Source: Candidatus Njordarchaeum guaymasense
GTDB lineage: Archaea; Asgardarchaeota; Njordarchaeia; Njordarchaeales; Njordarchaeaceae
Direction of reading: 5' to 3'
Length of the DNA: 64,000 nucleotides
Assembly (NCBI GenBank): GCA_030587605.1
Contig: JAUQYT010000196.1
Location: forward strand, 62,001 to 126,000
A program made the position numbers and the translations under genes. Below are positions 1 through 7,209 of the stretch, one piece after another. The notes under the pieces were generated by a model that was given only the letters and a program-made list of their open reading frames with translations, did no database searches and was not told where the DNA came from. The first letter of the stretch is position 1, and each line of letters opens with the position of its first letter.

Positions 1-1346
1 TGAACCCTCGTTATCATACCTCTGATCTCTGCGCTCTCTCCATCTCTTAATTCGCAGATCCTCTTCCTAGGGATCTTGTCCTGTGCCTGCTGTACCTCCA
101 GAGATGTGTTCTTCAGACTCCCATTTGTCGAACTTCCATCATCTCTCTTATTCCTAACTTCAAGTGATCCCAGATCCTTGATATGTATCTCCAATTCCCC
201 TTTGATTCCACGCTTAAAGTTTCCTTCCTTAATTCTTATGAAATCGCCTTTCTTTAGTCTCCTCAGTCTTTCGGCATTTTCTCCCCACGCCACAACTCTA
301 ATGGAGGAGGCTTTGTCTGATAAAATGAATGAAAGTATCTTTCCCGTTTCTCCGTTGCTACGGGCAAATTCCCTGAACTTAGGTTCCTCCGCTATCAAAC
401 CTTCGGAAGGATGGGTTGACCTATGTATTATCTGACTTCCTTCACAAACGTCTCTGGTTGCAGGCGCGCCGTTTCTTGCATTAGGAGGATTCACTTTCAC
501 TGTCGCAGAAGGGTTAACGTGAACTTCAATCTCGCCATTTCTGTTGGCTCGAACTCTCCCCGATGTAACCTCTAAAACATAGCCATTTCTAACATTTTCC
601 ATAAGGGAGGTCCTATCATTCCAGAAAACGACTCTAACCTTCTCACCCGTTTCATCTGCTAGAATCAGGCTCGACAATTTTGCTTCTCTACCGTCTTTAG
701 TTTGGACAACTTTGACCCCGTAGACTTCCTGAACAATCCCAGTAATGTCGGCTTCATTAATGTCGGCAGTCAGGTCTCTGATTTTCATGGTTTTCGTAGA
801 GTGCTTAGGAAAATCAATTTCTCTAATATCTGAGGGATTTATTTCCAGATGCCCTCTTTTCCCCACATGCAGTTCAACTCTTCCACCTAAGTCCTCTCTC
901 ACGTAGCCATTACGAATCCTGATAATGTCGCCCTCGTTGGCCCTACTATCCTGAATATGTTTTGCTGGCTCTCCCCATAGCACAACGTTTATGTCACCGC
1001 TCTTGTCGACGAGCGTCAGATTTGTCACAATACCTTTGTTACCACTTTTATCGACAAACTCTCTCAGGGGTTTAACTTTTGCAATCCTACCAGTGATTGT
1101 GACATTACTCATCCCGGCGACCAGATCGCCAATGGTTAGGCTTAGGTCCTCCCCCTCAAAACCTGGGAGGGCCTCTACCCCCAGCTCCTTTGCAATTATG
1201 TCCGCAGCGCCTTCGTCACTTATCATCCAACTGAGCGTAATCTTCTTCTTCTCAATCAGGTCAAAAACCTGCTTTCTGGACAATCCTTTCTCTTCGACTA
1301 TCTTGTTAATTATCTCCTCCAGGGTCATTCTAGGTAACTTCTTCAT
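1..1346 (-). CDS. rpa: Replication protein A-like ssDNA-binding protein, multi-OB-fold (3' end outside window)
   Basis: The minus-strand frame stays open from an ATG at 1346 to the left edge, giving about 448 visible residues with no stop. After a short N-terminal helical region the translation shows repeated OB-fold units, each with the pattern 'ITGIV/ITGRI... KDGREAKLSSLILADETG... VRVVFWND', at roughly residues 50-145, 165-260 and 270-385. This is typical of archaeal RPA, which coats single-stranded DNA in replication and repair. A GAGGT element lies about 10 bases before the ATG. A second in-frame ATG at 1328 is possible. The C terminus, where a zinc finger may follow, is not in the window. 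Confidence 0.85.
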   Translation of the reverse strand, partial: MKKLPRMTLEEIINKIVEEKGLSRKQVFDLIEKKKITLSWMISDEGAADIIAKELGVEALPGFEGEDLSLTIGDLVAGMSNVTITGRIAKVKPLREFVDKSGNKGIVTNLTLVDKSGDINVVLWGEPAKHIQDSRANEGDIIRIRNGYVREDLGGRVELHVGKRGHLEINPSDIREIDFPKHSTKTMKIRDLTADINEADITGIVQEVYGVKVVQTKDGREAKLSSLILADETGEKVRVVFWNDRTSLMENVRNGYVLEVTSGRVRANRNGEIEVHVNPSATVKVNPPNARNGAPATRDVCEGSQIIHRSTHPSEGLIAEEPKFREFARSNGETGKILSFILSDKASSIRVVAWGENAERLRRLKKGDFIRIKEGNFKRGIKGELEIHIKDLGSLEVRNKRDDGSSTNGSLKNTSLEVQQAQDKIPRKRICELRDGESAEIRGMITRV

Positions 1347-1482
1347 CTCTGATTAACCTCATCAACATAACATAATATCTAATTATGTGATGAACGGCTT
1401 TAAAGTTCTCTAATCGCATTCGAAGAAGTATGCCTCTGATCTAGCAGTGGGTTTGGTATCAGGACCTGGTTGATCAAATTGG

Positions 1483-1719
1483 CTATCGTCTTGTTCTTTT
1501 CCTAAGCTTGGCGACATAGATCCTCAAGTCAGTTCTTATTATACTGTTCTTAGCGGTGTTATTTTCACTTTCTAGTTGTGCCACGAATTCCAGTATTGAA
1601 TTCGCCGATTCTAGATGCTTGTCTATCAGTTCTTCAACCGATCGTATCTCGGCAAGGTACGGTTTTACCTCTTGCAGTACTTCGTACAATAATTCTTTCT
1701 CATTGTCCTTCAGGGTCAT
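1483..1719 (-). CDS. Small acidic/helical hypothetical protein (78 aa)
   Basis: The product is 78 residues, mostly charged and predicted helical (EKELLYEVLQEVKPYLAEIR near the N terminus), with a basic C-terminal tail KLRKRTRR. I do not recognise the family. It is co-oriented between the SWIM protein and RPA, so it could belong to an RPA-linked transcription unit. There is no strong ribosome site before the ATG at 1719. Composition looks protein-like (alternating hydrophobic and charged residues), and the opposite-strand frame does not. Confidence 0.45.
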   Translation of the reverse strand: MTLKDNEKELLYEVLQEVKPYLAEIRSVEELIDKHLESANSILEFVAQLESENNTAKNSIIRTDLRIYVAKLRKRTRR

Positions 1720-1801
1720 GCTTCAGGACACCAGTTCTCTTCTTCTCCCCTGAATAACAGAAGAAATACAAAGAATGGCGCAGCACTCTTCGCGAACAAA
1801 T

Positions 1802-1915
1802 CTATGTGACTAGTTTCTCTTCCTCTCCAAATATCTGGTACGCTAAGATAAATGCTATCGCTACACCAATTAACAGCATCAGTATGACCACGATAGTGTC
1901 GAATGCGAGTGCCAA
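1802..1915 (-). CDS. Very small single-pass membrane protein (37 aa)
   Basis: A TTG at 1915 is preceded, 5 bases away, by GGAGATGAT, an 8-of-9 match to the archaeal Shine-Dalgarno sequence GGAGGTGAT. The frame encodes 37 residues: a hydrophobic helix at about residues 7-26 (TIVVILMLLIGVAIAFILAY) followed by an acidic tail (GEEEKLVT). A longer overlapping frame on the same strand (1716-1958) has no such signals and an implausible composition. Function is unknown. It lies in a co-directional run with the SWIM protein and RPA. Confidence 0.55.
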   Translation of the reverse strand: MALAFDTIVVILMLLIGVAIAFILAYQIFGEEEKLVT

Positions 1916-2013
1916 AATTCATCATCTCCAGCTGGTTCATGATTAGGTAAACTAGCATGGATATTTATCATTTCCCTCATTAAGTATCAGATGACAGCAT
2001 TTATCTTTTTTCT

Positions 2014-2421
2014 CTAAGAATCCTTCTTTGGAACTCTCCGCAATCCCCTCATCAGAGGCAGGTATTTGTTATCATTTGATGTGACCGATTCATACAACTC
2101 TAAAGCCTCAGCTATCACCTTAGCCAAGAGATGGTAACAACATGAGAACTTTCTCCTTATGACCACATTTAGATAGAAATCATCGCAGCCACAATAGAAA
2201 TCGTCTATCACCATGTAGTCCATTTTTTTTCCTTCAACAGTCCAGACTTCCCGTCCACTCGGGGAAAAAGCATGTTTTTTGACGTATCCTTCTGTGGCCG
2301 CTCTAATTCCCTTCCAAAACCTTTCCCCGTATTTAGATGACATAGATAGCAAGTTCTTGCCGGAAATACATCTATTCTGCTTGATCTGAACTAGATTTGG
2401 TTCGGTCCTGAGCGCACTCAA
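2014..2421 (-). CDS. SWIM zinc-finger protein
   Basis: The 135-residue protein carries a SWIM zinc-binding motif: Cys77-x-Cys79, 15 residues, then Cys95-x-His97 (CGC ... CYH), following a beta-rich stretch (VWTVEGKKMDYMVIDDFY). SWIM domains bind DNA or protein and occur in the recombination mediator Sws1 and archaeal relatives. Residues about 29-50 resemble the conserved N-terminal region 'KYGERFWKGIRAA'; the true start could therefore be the internal Met27 rather than the ATG at 2421. It is encoded upstream of and co-directional with the RPA gene, suggesting a role in single-strand DNA metabolism. That role is inference. Confidence 0.75.
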   Translation of the reverse strand: MSALRTEPNLVQIKQNRCISGKNLLSMSSKYGERFWKGIRAATEGYVKKHAFSPSGREVWTVEGKKMDYMVIDDFYCGCDDFYLNVVIRRKFSCCYHLLAKVIAEALELYESVTSNDNKYLPLMRGLRRVPKKDS

Positions 2422-2467
2422 CCATTCATTCCCCTGTAGACCGCGACCTTTTACTCTCGAACGGATG

Positions 2468-2631
2468 TGGGCGGGGCCGGATTTGAACCGGCGACCTCAG
2501 GTTGCCATTTATTCCATCACAGGCAATCTCCTGCTCCCACTCTGCAGCAACCCCTTCTTTGACAAGTGTTGCCTAGGCAGGAATCATAACCAGTCTAGGG
2601 TCCTTCAACTTCCTATCTAGACCACCCGCCC
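2468..2631 (-). tRNA. tRNA-Pro (TGG) interrupted by three introns
   Basis: Acceptor strands GGGCGGG (2631-2625) and CCCGCCC (2475-2469), T arm GCCGG-TTCAAAT-CCGGC (2492-2476) and anticodon stem CCTGC/GCAGG identify a proline tRNA. Three inserts can be removed at bulge-helix-bulge sites. Intron 1 is 2614-2593 (22 nt, D-loop; central helix CTAG/CTAG). Intron 2 is 2574-2540 (35 nt, between positions 33 and 34; central helix CTGC/GCAG, bulges CTA and AGT). Intron 3 is 2527-2496 (32 nt, variable loop; central helix CAGG/CCTG, bulges AGA and AGG). Cutting after the second base of each 3-nt bulge leaves a 75-nt tRNA with loop CTTGGGA and variable loop AGGTC. CCA is not encoded. A TATA-like AACTTTAAG lies about 40 bp upstream. 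Confidence 0.9.
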
Positions 2632-2776
2632 ATATTGGTGGAATAAGAATCACAGCGTTCCCATCTTAAAGTTTTTGCCCTCATCCTTTTTCTTGCTCCT
2701 AATTGCTGCAGTTCCTCGTACGCTGCATAGTGATGCATTCTGCTGTACGTTGAAGATCATTGGGGCAAGTATAAAA

Positions 2777-2788
2777 CTTTTAAATACA
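2777..2788 (+). promoter_or_regulatory. TATA box for tRNA-Thr
   Basis: CTTTTAAATACA is centred about 37 bases before the first base of tRNA-Thr, a normal distance for an archaeal TATA box read by TBP/TFB. Confidence 0.6.
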
Positions 2789-2818
2789 TGTGACTCTTTT
2801 AAGAAGAGGAAAGACATT

Positions 2819-2911
2819 GCCGCCGTAGCTCAGTCGGCCAGAGCGCCAGCCTTGTAATCGGTTAAACGTGAAAGCTGGTGGTCGCGAGTTCGATTCTCGC
2901 CGGCGGCTCCA
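2819..2911 (+). tRNA. tRNA-Thr (TGT) with a 16-nt intron
   Basis: Acceptor GCCGCCG/CGGCGGC, D stem GCTC/GAGC, anticodon stem CCAGC/GCTGG and T arm GCGAG-TTCGATT-CTCGC fold into a cloverleaf; CCA is encoded at 2909-2911. Between the anticodon-stem strands are 23 bases instead of 7. Removing 16 bases leaves the loop CTTGTAA with anticodon TGT (Thr). Because of A repeats the exact cut can shift by two bases; the canonical 37/38 position fits. The gene runs toward pgk, whose stop codon is only 6 bases away. Confidence 0.93.
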
Positions 2912-2917
2912 GATTCT

Positions 2918-4141
2918 CTACTTTGCTCCAGACTTCTTCGCCGCTTTGTAGAGTGCCTCAACTCCAGGTAGTTTCTCTCCTGCGAGCATCGCCATTGTGG
3001 CTCCCCCGCCTGTGCTGACGTAACCTATTGAGCCTTCAAGTTTCTCTCCTTTTGCTAGGACCGCGAGGTGTCCTCCCCCGATGACAGAGAATCCTTTTGT
3101 CTGTGCTATGGCTCTTAGGATCTGTTTTGTTCCTCGGGAGAAGTTTTCGTTCTCGAAGACGCCTGCCGGCCCGTTGGCCAAGACTGTTTTTGCTTCCATT
3201 ATTAGGCTTGTGTACTTCTTGATGGTGTTTTCGCCTATGTCCATCACGGAGGCGTTTTGCGGTATTCTATCAACCGTCACTTCACTTCGCTTCTGATTAG
3301 CAGAAATTGCTACATCTTTTGGAAGAAGTATGGTATCTCCGTACTTGTCTAACAACTGCTTGGCTTGTTTCTTTAGTGATTCATAGTCCTTCAGATTCCC
3401 TCTACTTTCCTTGCTCAAGTCCACGCCAGAAGCCTCTAGGAAAACGATTCCCATTAGGCCTGATAACAGGACTTTGTCAACCTTCTTTCTCTCTAGAATG
3501 CCGTTCAGGATCTTTAACTTGTCTGGTACCTTTGCTCCTCCAAGGACAAGGACGTTTGGTCTGTCAGGCTCGTATAGCGCCTTGTTAAGCGCCTTCAGTT
3601 CTCTCTCCATAGATCTACCGGCGACGGCAGGTAGAACCTCAGGGAACGCGACCATTGAGGTTTGCAAACGATGGGCTGCTGGATAGGCATCATTCACGTA
3701 TAGTTCGAAAAGTGGGGACAGTCTTCTGACTAAGTGTGTTTTCGCGAGTTGTTCAGGTGAGCCTTCCATCGCTTCCTCTGAGAGAAGCCTGACGTTATCC
3801 AAGAGAAGTACCTCACCTTTTTTCAGGTTTCGAATACCTTCTATGGCTGCTGGTCCAATAATATCCTGAACGAATTTGATGCGTGAACCTAGGTACTTCT
3901 GTAGTACCCGTGCATGGGGTTGCATGGACGTGAAATCCTGCTCCCCAGGTCTCCCTTGGTGCGAAAGGATTACAGTCTTTGCATTATTCAGGTCTTTGAG
4001 TGTATCAAGGATGGCCACCATTCTTGAGTCATCCATTATCTCCTCTGTTCCAGGTTTCATTGGAGAATTAATGTCGACCCTGACGAGAACACTTTTGGAA
4101 TCCGTTTTCACATCATCCAAAGTCAAGAACTTCAAGCTCAC
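2918..4141 (-). CDS. pgk: Phosphoglycerate kinase
   Basis: Interconverts 1,3-bisphosphoglycerate + ADP and 3-phosphoglycerate + ATP in glycolysis and gluconeogenesis. Family hallmarks are the N-terminal VLVRVDINSP, SHQGRPGE, the GGAKVPDK substrate-binding strand, the GPAGVFE segment and the C-terminal glycine-rich STGGGATMAMLAGE nucleotide loop. Length (407 aa) is normal for archaeal PGK. An ATG at 4171 would add ten residues, but it lies upstream of the transcription start expected from the TATA box at 4180-4188. The GTG at 4141 follows GGAGGG at a workable spacing and is preferred. Confidence 0.95.
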   Translation of the reverse strand: MSLKFLTLDDVKTDSKSVLVRVDINSPMKPGTEEIMDDSRMVAILDTLKDLNNAKTVILSHQGRPGEQDFTSMQPHARVLQKYLGSRIKFVQDIIGPAAIEGIRNLKKGEVLLLDNVRLLSEEAMEGSPEQLAKTHLVRRLSPLFELYVNDAYPAAHRLQTSMVAFPEVLPAVAGRSMERELKALNKALYEPDRPNVLVLGGAKVPDKLKILNGILERKKVDKVLLSGLMGIVFLEASGVDLSKESRGNLKDYESLKKQAKQLLDKYGDTILLPKDVAISANQKRSEVTVDRIPQNASVMDIGENTIKKYTSLIMEAKTVLANGPAGVFENENFSRGTKQILRAIAQTKGFSVIGGGHLAVLAKGEKLEGSIGYVSTGGGATMAMLAGEKLPGVEALYKAAKKSGAK

Positions 4142-4179
4142 GAAACCATTCCCTCCAAAACTTGATAGCATTGTCCTTC

Positions 4180-4188
4180 TTTAAAAGC
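4180..4188 (-). promoter_or_regulatory. TATA box of pgk
   Basis: On the minus strand CTTTTAAAG lies about 43 bases before the GTG at 4141. Transcription would start near 4158, leaving a short leader that contains GGAGGG. Confidence 0.5.
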
Positions 4189-4251
4189 TTATTAGATCCT
4201 ATGGAGGTTCGTCTAGGAGTGCGCGTGGGTGATCAGCCACTGACAACGTCA

Positions 4252-4776
4252 CTATTGTGTGGAGGGCTGTTGCTGTAGAATTCGCTTCACTTCATTTATT
4301 GTTCTTGTAATGTTTTTCCAATGCCCTCCAATCCAGTATGTTTTGCCGCAATTCGTGCAGACCCAAAACTCCTTGTTCATGTTTATAACATTTAGTGGAA
4401 CTTTCCTCCTAAGTTTATCCACATCAGTTCCTTCGCGTATTTGGCCGTTGCAGATTGGACACCTTGAGTTCGTAGGATCGAGCTTCAATTTCAGTTCATA
4501 GGTCTTAGCTATGGCTGTGAGTCGATTTATGAGGTTATCTGGTTTGAGGAGGAGTGAGCGGACTCCATGCTTAACCGTTTTCCTGTAGAGCTCTTGATCG
4601 CTCGTTAATAATACTCGGTTTTCTCTCTTTGAGGTCGATATTAGTTCATCGTCAGCTAGTTCCTTAGAATAGTGAGTATCGTATCCGAGAAGGCGGAGCC
4701 AACGAGCTAGTTCGCCCAGCATTTGGTCAACAAGAAAAAGCGGAGGATTTGTTTTTCCTATATTAAGACACCTCAC
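4252..4776 (-). CDS. Mut7-C RNase-domain (PIN-like fold) protein
   Basis: The 174-residue protein matches the Mut7-C/DUF82 architecture. An N-terminal PIN-like nuclease fold has the conserved FLVDQMLGELARWLRLLGYD and the acidic TSDQELYRK segment (residues about 14-90). A C-terminal zinc ribbon has two CxxC pairs, CPIC and CTNC (about 108-145), followed by YWIGGHW. A role in RNA cleavage is suggested by the family but the substrate is unknown. It follows dihydroorotase by about 30 bp in the same direction. The GTG at 4776 lacks an upstream ribosome site; a GAGGTG overlaps it instead. Confidence 0.85.
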   Translation of the reverse strand: MRCLNIGKTNPPLFLVDQMLGELARWLRLLGYDTHYSKELADDELISTSKRENRVLLTSDQELYRKTVKHGVRSLLLKPDNLINRLTAIAKTYELKLKLDPTNSRCPICNGQIREGTDVDKLRRKVPLNVINMNKEFWVCTNCGKTYWIGGHWKNITRTINEVKRILQQQPSTQ

Positions 4777-4806
4777 TGGTTGTTAGCCCGTGGTCATTTG
4801 GTTGTC

Positions 4807-6147
4807 TCAAGTAGATGTAATGTGTTTCGCTATTTTGCCGACGCCGGGGTTTTCTATGATTTCTCCATCTTGCATCACTGGCAATCCGTTTACTATGGTC
4901 ATTACTGGGACTCCTTTCACCTTACGCCCTTCGAACGGAGTGTACTTCGCTTTTGAGTGGAAGTCACGTGCACGTATGATCTTTTCTTTTCGGAGATCCA
5001 CTACAACAATGTCAGCATCATATCCTTCAGCGATCTTTCCTATTCTCTTCAATCCAAAGATCTTAGAGGGGTTTTGAGACATTGTTTCCACAAGCCTTCT
5101 CAAGGTTATTCTGCCTTCAGACATCTCTGTGAGGATGAGTGAAAGCATTGTTTCGAGTCCCGGGATCCCTGATGGGGCTACTGTGAATCCTCCCTCTTTC
5201 TCTTCGTTCGTGTGTGGAGCATGGTCACTAGCAATTATGTCCACGGTTCCAGTTCTAAGTCCTTTCATTAAGCTGCTTGCATCTCTTAGTGTTCTAAGAG
5301 GTGGGACCATTTTTGCATAGGAGCCAAAATCGTGTAGTTGTTTCTCCGATAGCAGAAGATGATGAGGGGTAGTCTCTGCCGTCACTGGGGTTCCAGCGAC
5401 TTTTTCCCTACGTATTATGCTCAATCCAGATTCCGTGCTCAGATGGCAAACATGTATCTGAACACCTAGCTTTCTGGCTGTTCTAACACACATTGAAACA
5501 GCGCCCGTTTCCATTCGGGGGTCATGTGCTCTGAGGAATGATCCTATTTCACTTTTAGTACTGGTTGAGCCCATTTCTTCCTCTTGCTTCTGCGGGAATT
5601 CGGCGTGCACCGCCAGAGGGAATCCAGAAAATAGTACGGGTTTCAATAAGTTCGCTGGTAATGTCTTGTCGTATTGTAACTCGTATTGTGGATCATTTAG
5701 GTAGAGCTTGAATCCAATGACTCCTTCATCTATCATTTTACAGGTTTCGCTTGGATCCATTGGCAATGCTCCAAAAAAGCCTACATTTGAGTATACCATA
5801 TTAGTTGCCTTACACATCTTCTCCTTAAGTCTTTCAGCATTGGCAGTCGGAGGGGATGTGTTGGGCATGTCAAGAACGGTAGTAACGCCACCTGAGACCG
5901 CTGCCTCTGTTCCAGAAGAGAAGTCCTCCTTGTATGAGAGATTCATGTCCCTGAGGTGAACATGCGCATCAACCACACCAGGAATCATCAACATACTTTG
6001 GGAGTTTATTGTTTTGTCCGCCGGAGGAAGATGTGGCTCCTTAGCTACTTTGACTATCCTACCCTCGCTGATAGCTACTCCTGCCTCGACCAAGTTGTCT
6101 CCAACAAGAATCTTCGAATTAGTTATCCTAAGTTCTGCTTTTTTCAT
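4807..6147 (-). CDS. pyrC: Dihydroorotase
   Basis: Cyclises N-carbamoyl-aspartate to dihydroorotate, the third step of pyrimidine synthesis. The amidohydrolase signature is complete: DAHVHLRD with metal ligands His62 and His64, GFKLYLND with the lysine expected to be carboxylated, HAEFP, HVCHLST and the catalytic IASDHAPH. The 446-residue length fits the class I type. It lies between the four-CBS gene (26 bp upstream) and the Mut7-C gene, probably one transcript. The next pathway enzyme, PyrD/PyrK, is encoded at 62-64 kb of this window. Confidence 0.95.
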   Translation of the reverse strand: MKKAELRITNSKILVGDNLVEAGVAISEGRIVKVAKEPHLPPADKTINSQSMLMIPGVVDAHVHLRDMNLSYKEDFSSGTEAAVSGGVTTVLDMPNTSPPTANAERLKEKMCKATNMVYSNVGFFGALPMDPSETCKMIDEGVIGFKLYLNDPQYELQYDKTLPANLLKPVLFSGFPLAVHAEFPQKQEEEMGSTSTKSEIGSFLRAHDPRMETGAVSMCVRTARKLGVQIHVCHLSTESGLSIIRREKVAGTPVTAETTPHHLLLSEKQLHDFGSYAKMVPPLRTLRDASSLMKGLRTGTVDIIASDHAPHTNEEKEGGFTVAPSGIPGLETMLSLILTEMSEGRITLRRLVETMSQNPSKIFGLKRIGKIAEGYDADIVVVDLRKEKIIRARDFHSKAKYTPFEGRKVKGVPVMTIVNGLPVMQDGEIIENPGVGKIAKHITST

Positions 6148-6173
6148 GGGGGGTCTTCCATGGAGGATTTGGT

Positions 6174-6986
6174 TTAGGGTAGCTGGACTTCAAATTTGTT
6201 TGAGACTAGTCGAGTCATGTCTGTTTTACTGACGATACCTACGAGTCTCTCTTTATAGTCTAAGACTGGTAGCCCCTTCAATCGTTCTTCGATCATCGTC
6301 TTGGCTGCGTCTTTCACCTTTGAGTCAGGTCGGCTAAATGGGGGAGCTGGTCTCATAGCACTACTTACCGTAAGCTGACGGATTTGCTTATCTAAGTGTT
6401 TTCGATCTGCTTTGTCGAAAATATTGAACATAGCAAGAGCAATTAACCCATCAGTGACTATTCCAACGGTTCTCTCTTTGTCAACTACCGGGATCACGCT
6501 TAAGTCCTTCTCGAAAAGAAGTCTCGTCACATTTACTAGGCGCGCGTTTGGAGAGATTGAGACAGGGTTCTTCGTCATAATCTGGCCAACATAGATCTTG
6601 TTAACCTTAAGGCAGATTCTCAGCAATCTTGTTTTGGTTATGATGCCCACCAAATGACTTTCTCCATCGACAACAGCTAGACTGCTTATACCGCGGGCTA
6701 TCATTTCCTTAGCGGCTTCCGTGGCATCGGCTTCAGGTGATATTGTTCTAGGGTTAGAAGTCATCGCACTGGGAACACGAAGGCTCGATGCCGAAAGCCC
6801 GGCGGCACCACTCGACGACAACCTTGCCACAATATCTCTTTCCGTAACAATACCAACCAAATTTCCTCCGTCCATGACTGGGAGACGAGAAACTCTTTTT
6901 TTCCTCATCAAGTCTATAGCAAAGGAAACCAATTGATCCTTATCGATTGTGATGGGGTTCTCCACCATCAGGTCTTTGACAAGCAA
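6174..6986 (-). CDS. Four-CBS-domain protein
   Basis: The 270 residues form four consecutive CBS repeats at about 1-55, 70-130, 138-195 and 210-268, each with the D-x-x-x-x-A ... LPVMD ... VGIVT/S pattern. CBS tandems bind adenosine nucleotides or SAM and act as energy sensors. No effector domain is attached, so the target is unknown. The TTG start at 6986 lies about 35 bp after a TATA-like AAATAAAAGT (7017-7026). It is first in a probable operon with pyrC and the Mut7-C gene, which suggests nucleotide-responsive control of pyrimidine synthesis (inference). Confidence 0.88.
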   Translation of the reverse strand: MLVKDLMVENPITIDKDQLVSFAIDLMRKKRVSRLPVMDGGNLVGIVTERDIVARLSSSGAAGLSASSLRVPSAMTSNPRTISPEADATEAAKEMIARGISSLAVVDGESHLVGIITKTRLLRICLKVNKIYVGQIMTKNPVSISPNARLVNVTRLLFEKDLSVIPVVDKERTVGIVTDGLIALAMFNIFDKADRKHLDKQIRQLTVSSAMRPAPPFSRPDSKVKDAAKTMIEERLKGLPVLDYKERLVGIVSKTDMTRLVSNKFEVQLP

Positions 6987-7016
6987 CTCACTCGCCCCTC
7001 TTCTTCAACAGTTCCC

Positions 7017-7026
7017 ACTTTTATTT
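7017..7026 (-). promoter_or_regulatory. TATA box of the CBS-pyrC unit
   Basis: Minus-strand AAATAAAAGT lies about 35 bases upstream of the TTG start of the CBS protein. Confidence 0.4.
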
Positions 7027-7209
7027 CCCCTAAGAAAGTGCTTGAAAGTATCAATATCAGGATATCGTGCTCCAGCTCTAATAGAAAACAAGTAGTTCAT
7101 CTTAATAAACTAATGTCAGATCCTTTCTTTCTGTGCTTCATATAGGTGCCCCTAGCACTTTTCTTTCTGTTGAACCAGGCCTTTGTCTTCTAAGAACCGA
7201 AAACGACCA

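Noticed and set aside
1716..1958. An 80-codon minus-strand frame covering the 37-residue membrane peptide
   Set aside because: Its composition is unlike a protein (Trp/His/Cys scatter) and it has no ribosome site, while the shifted shorter frame has both a strong site and a clean transmembrane helix.
4250..5100. Plus-strand frames opposite the Mut7-C and pyrC genes
   Set aside because: They mirror strongly coding minus-strand genes and contain no recognisable domain.
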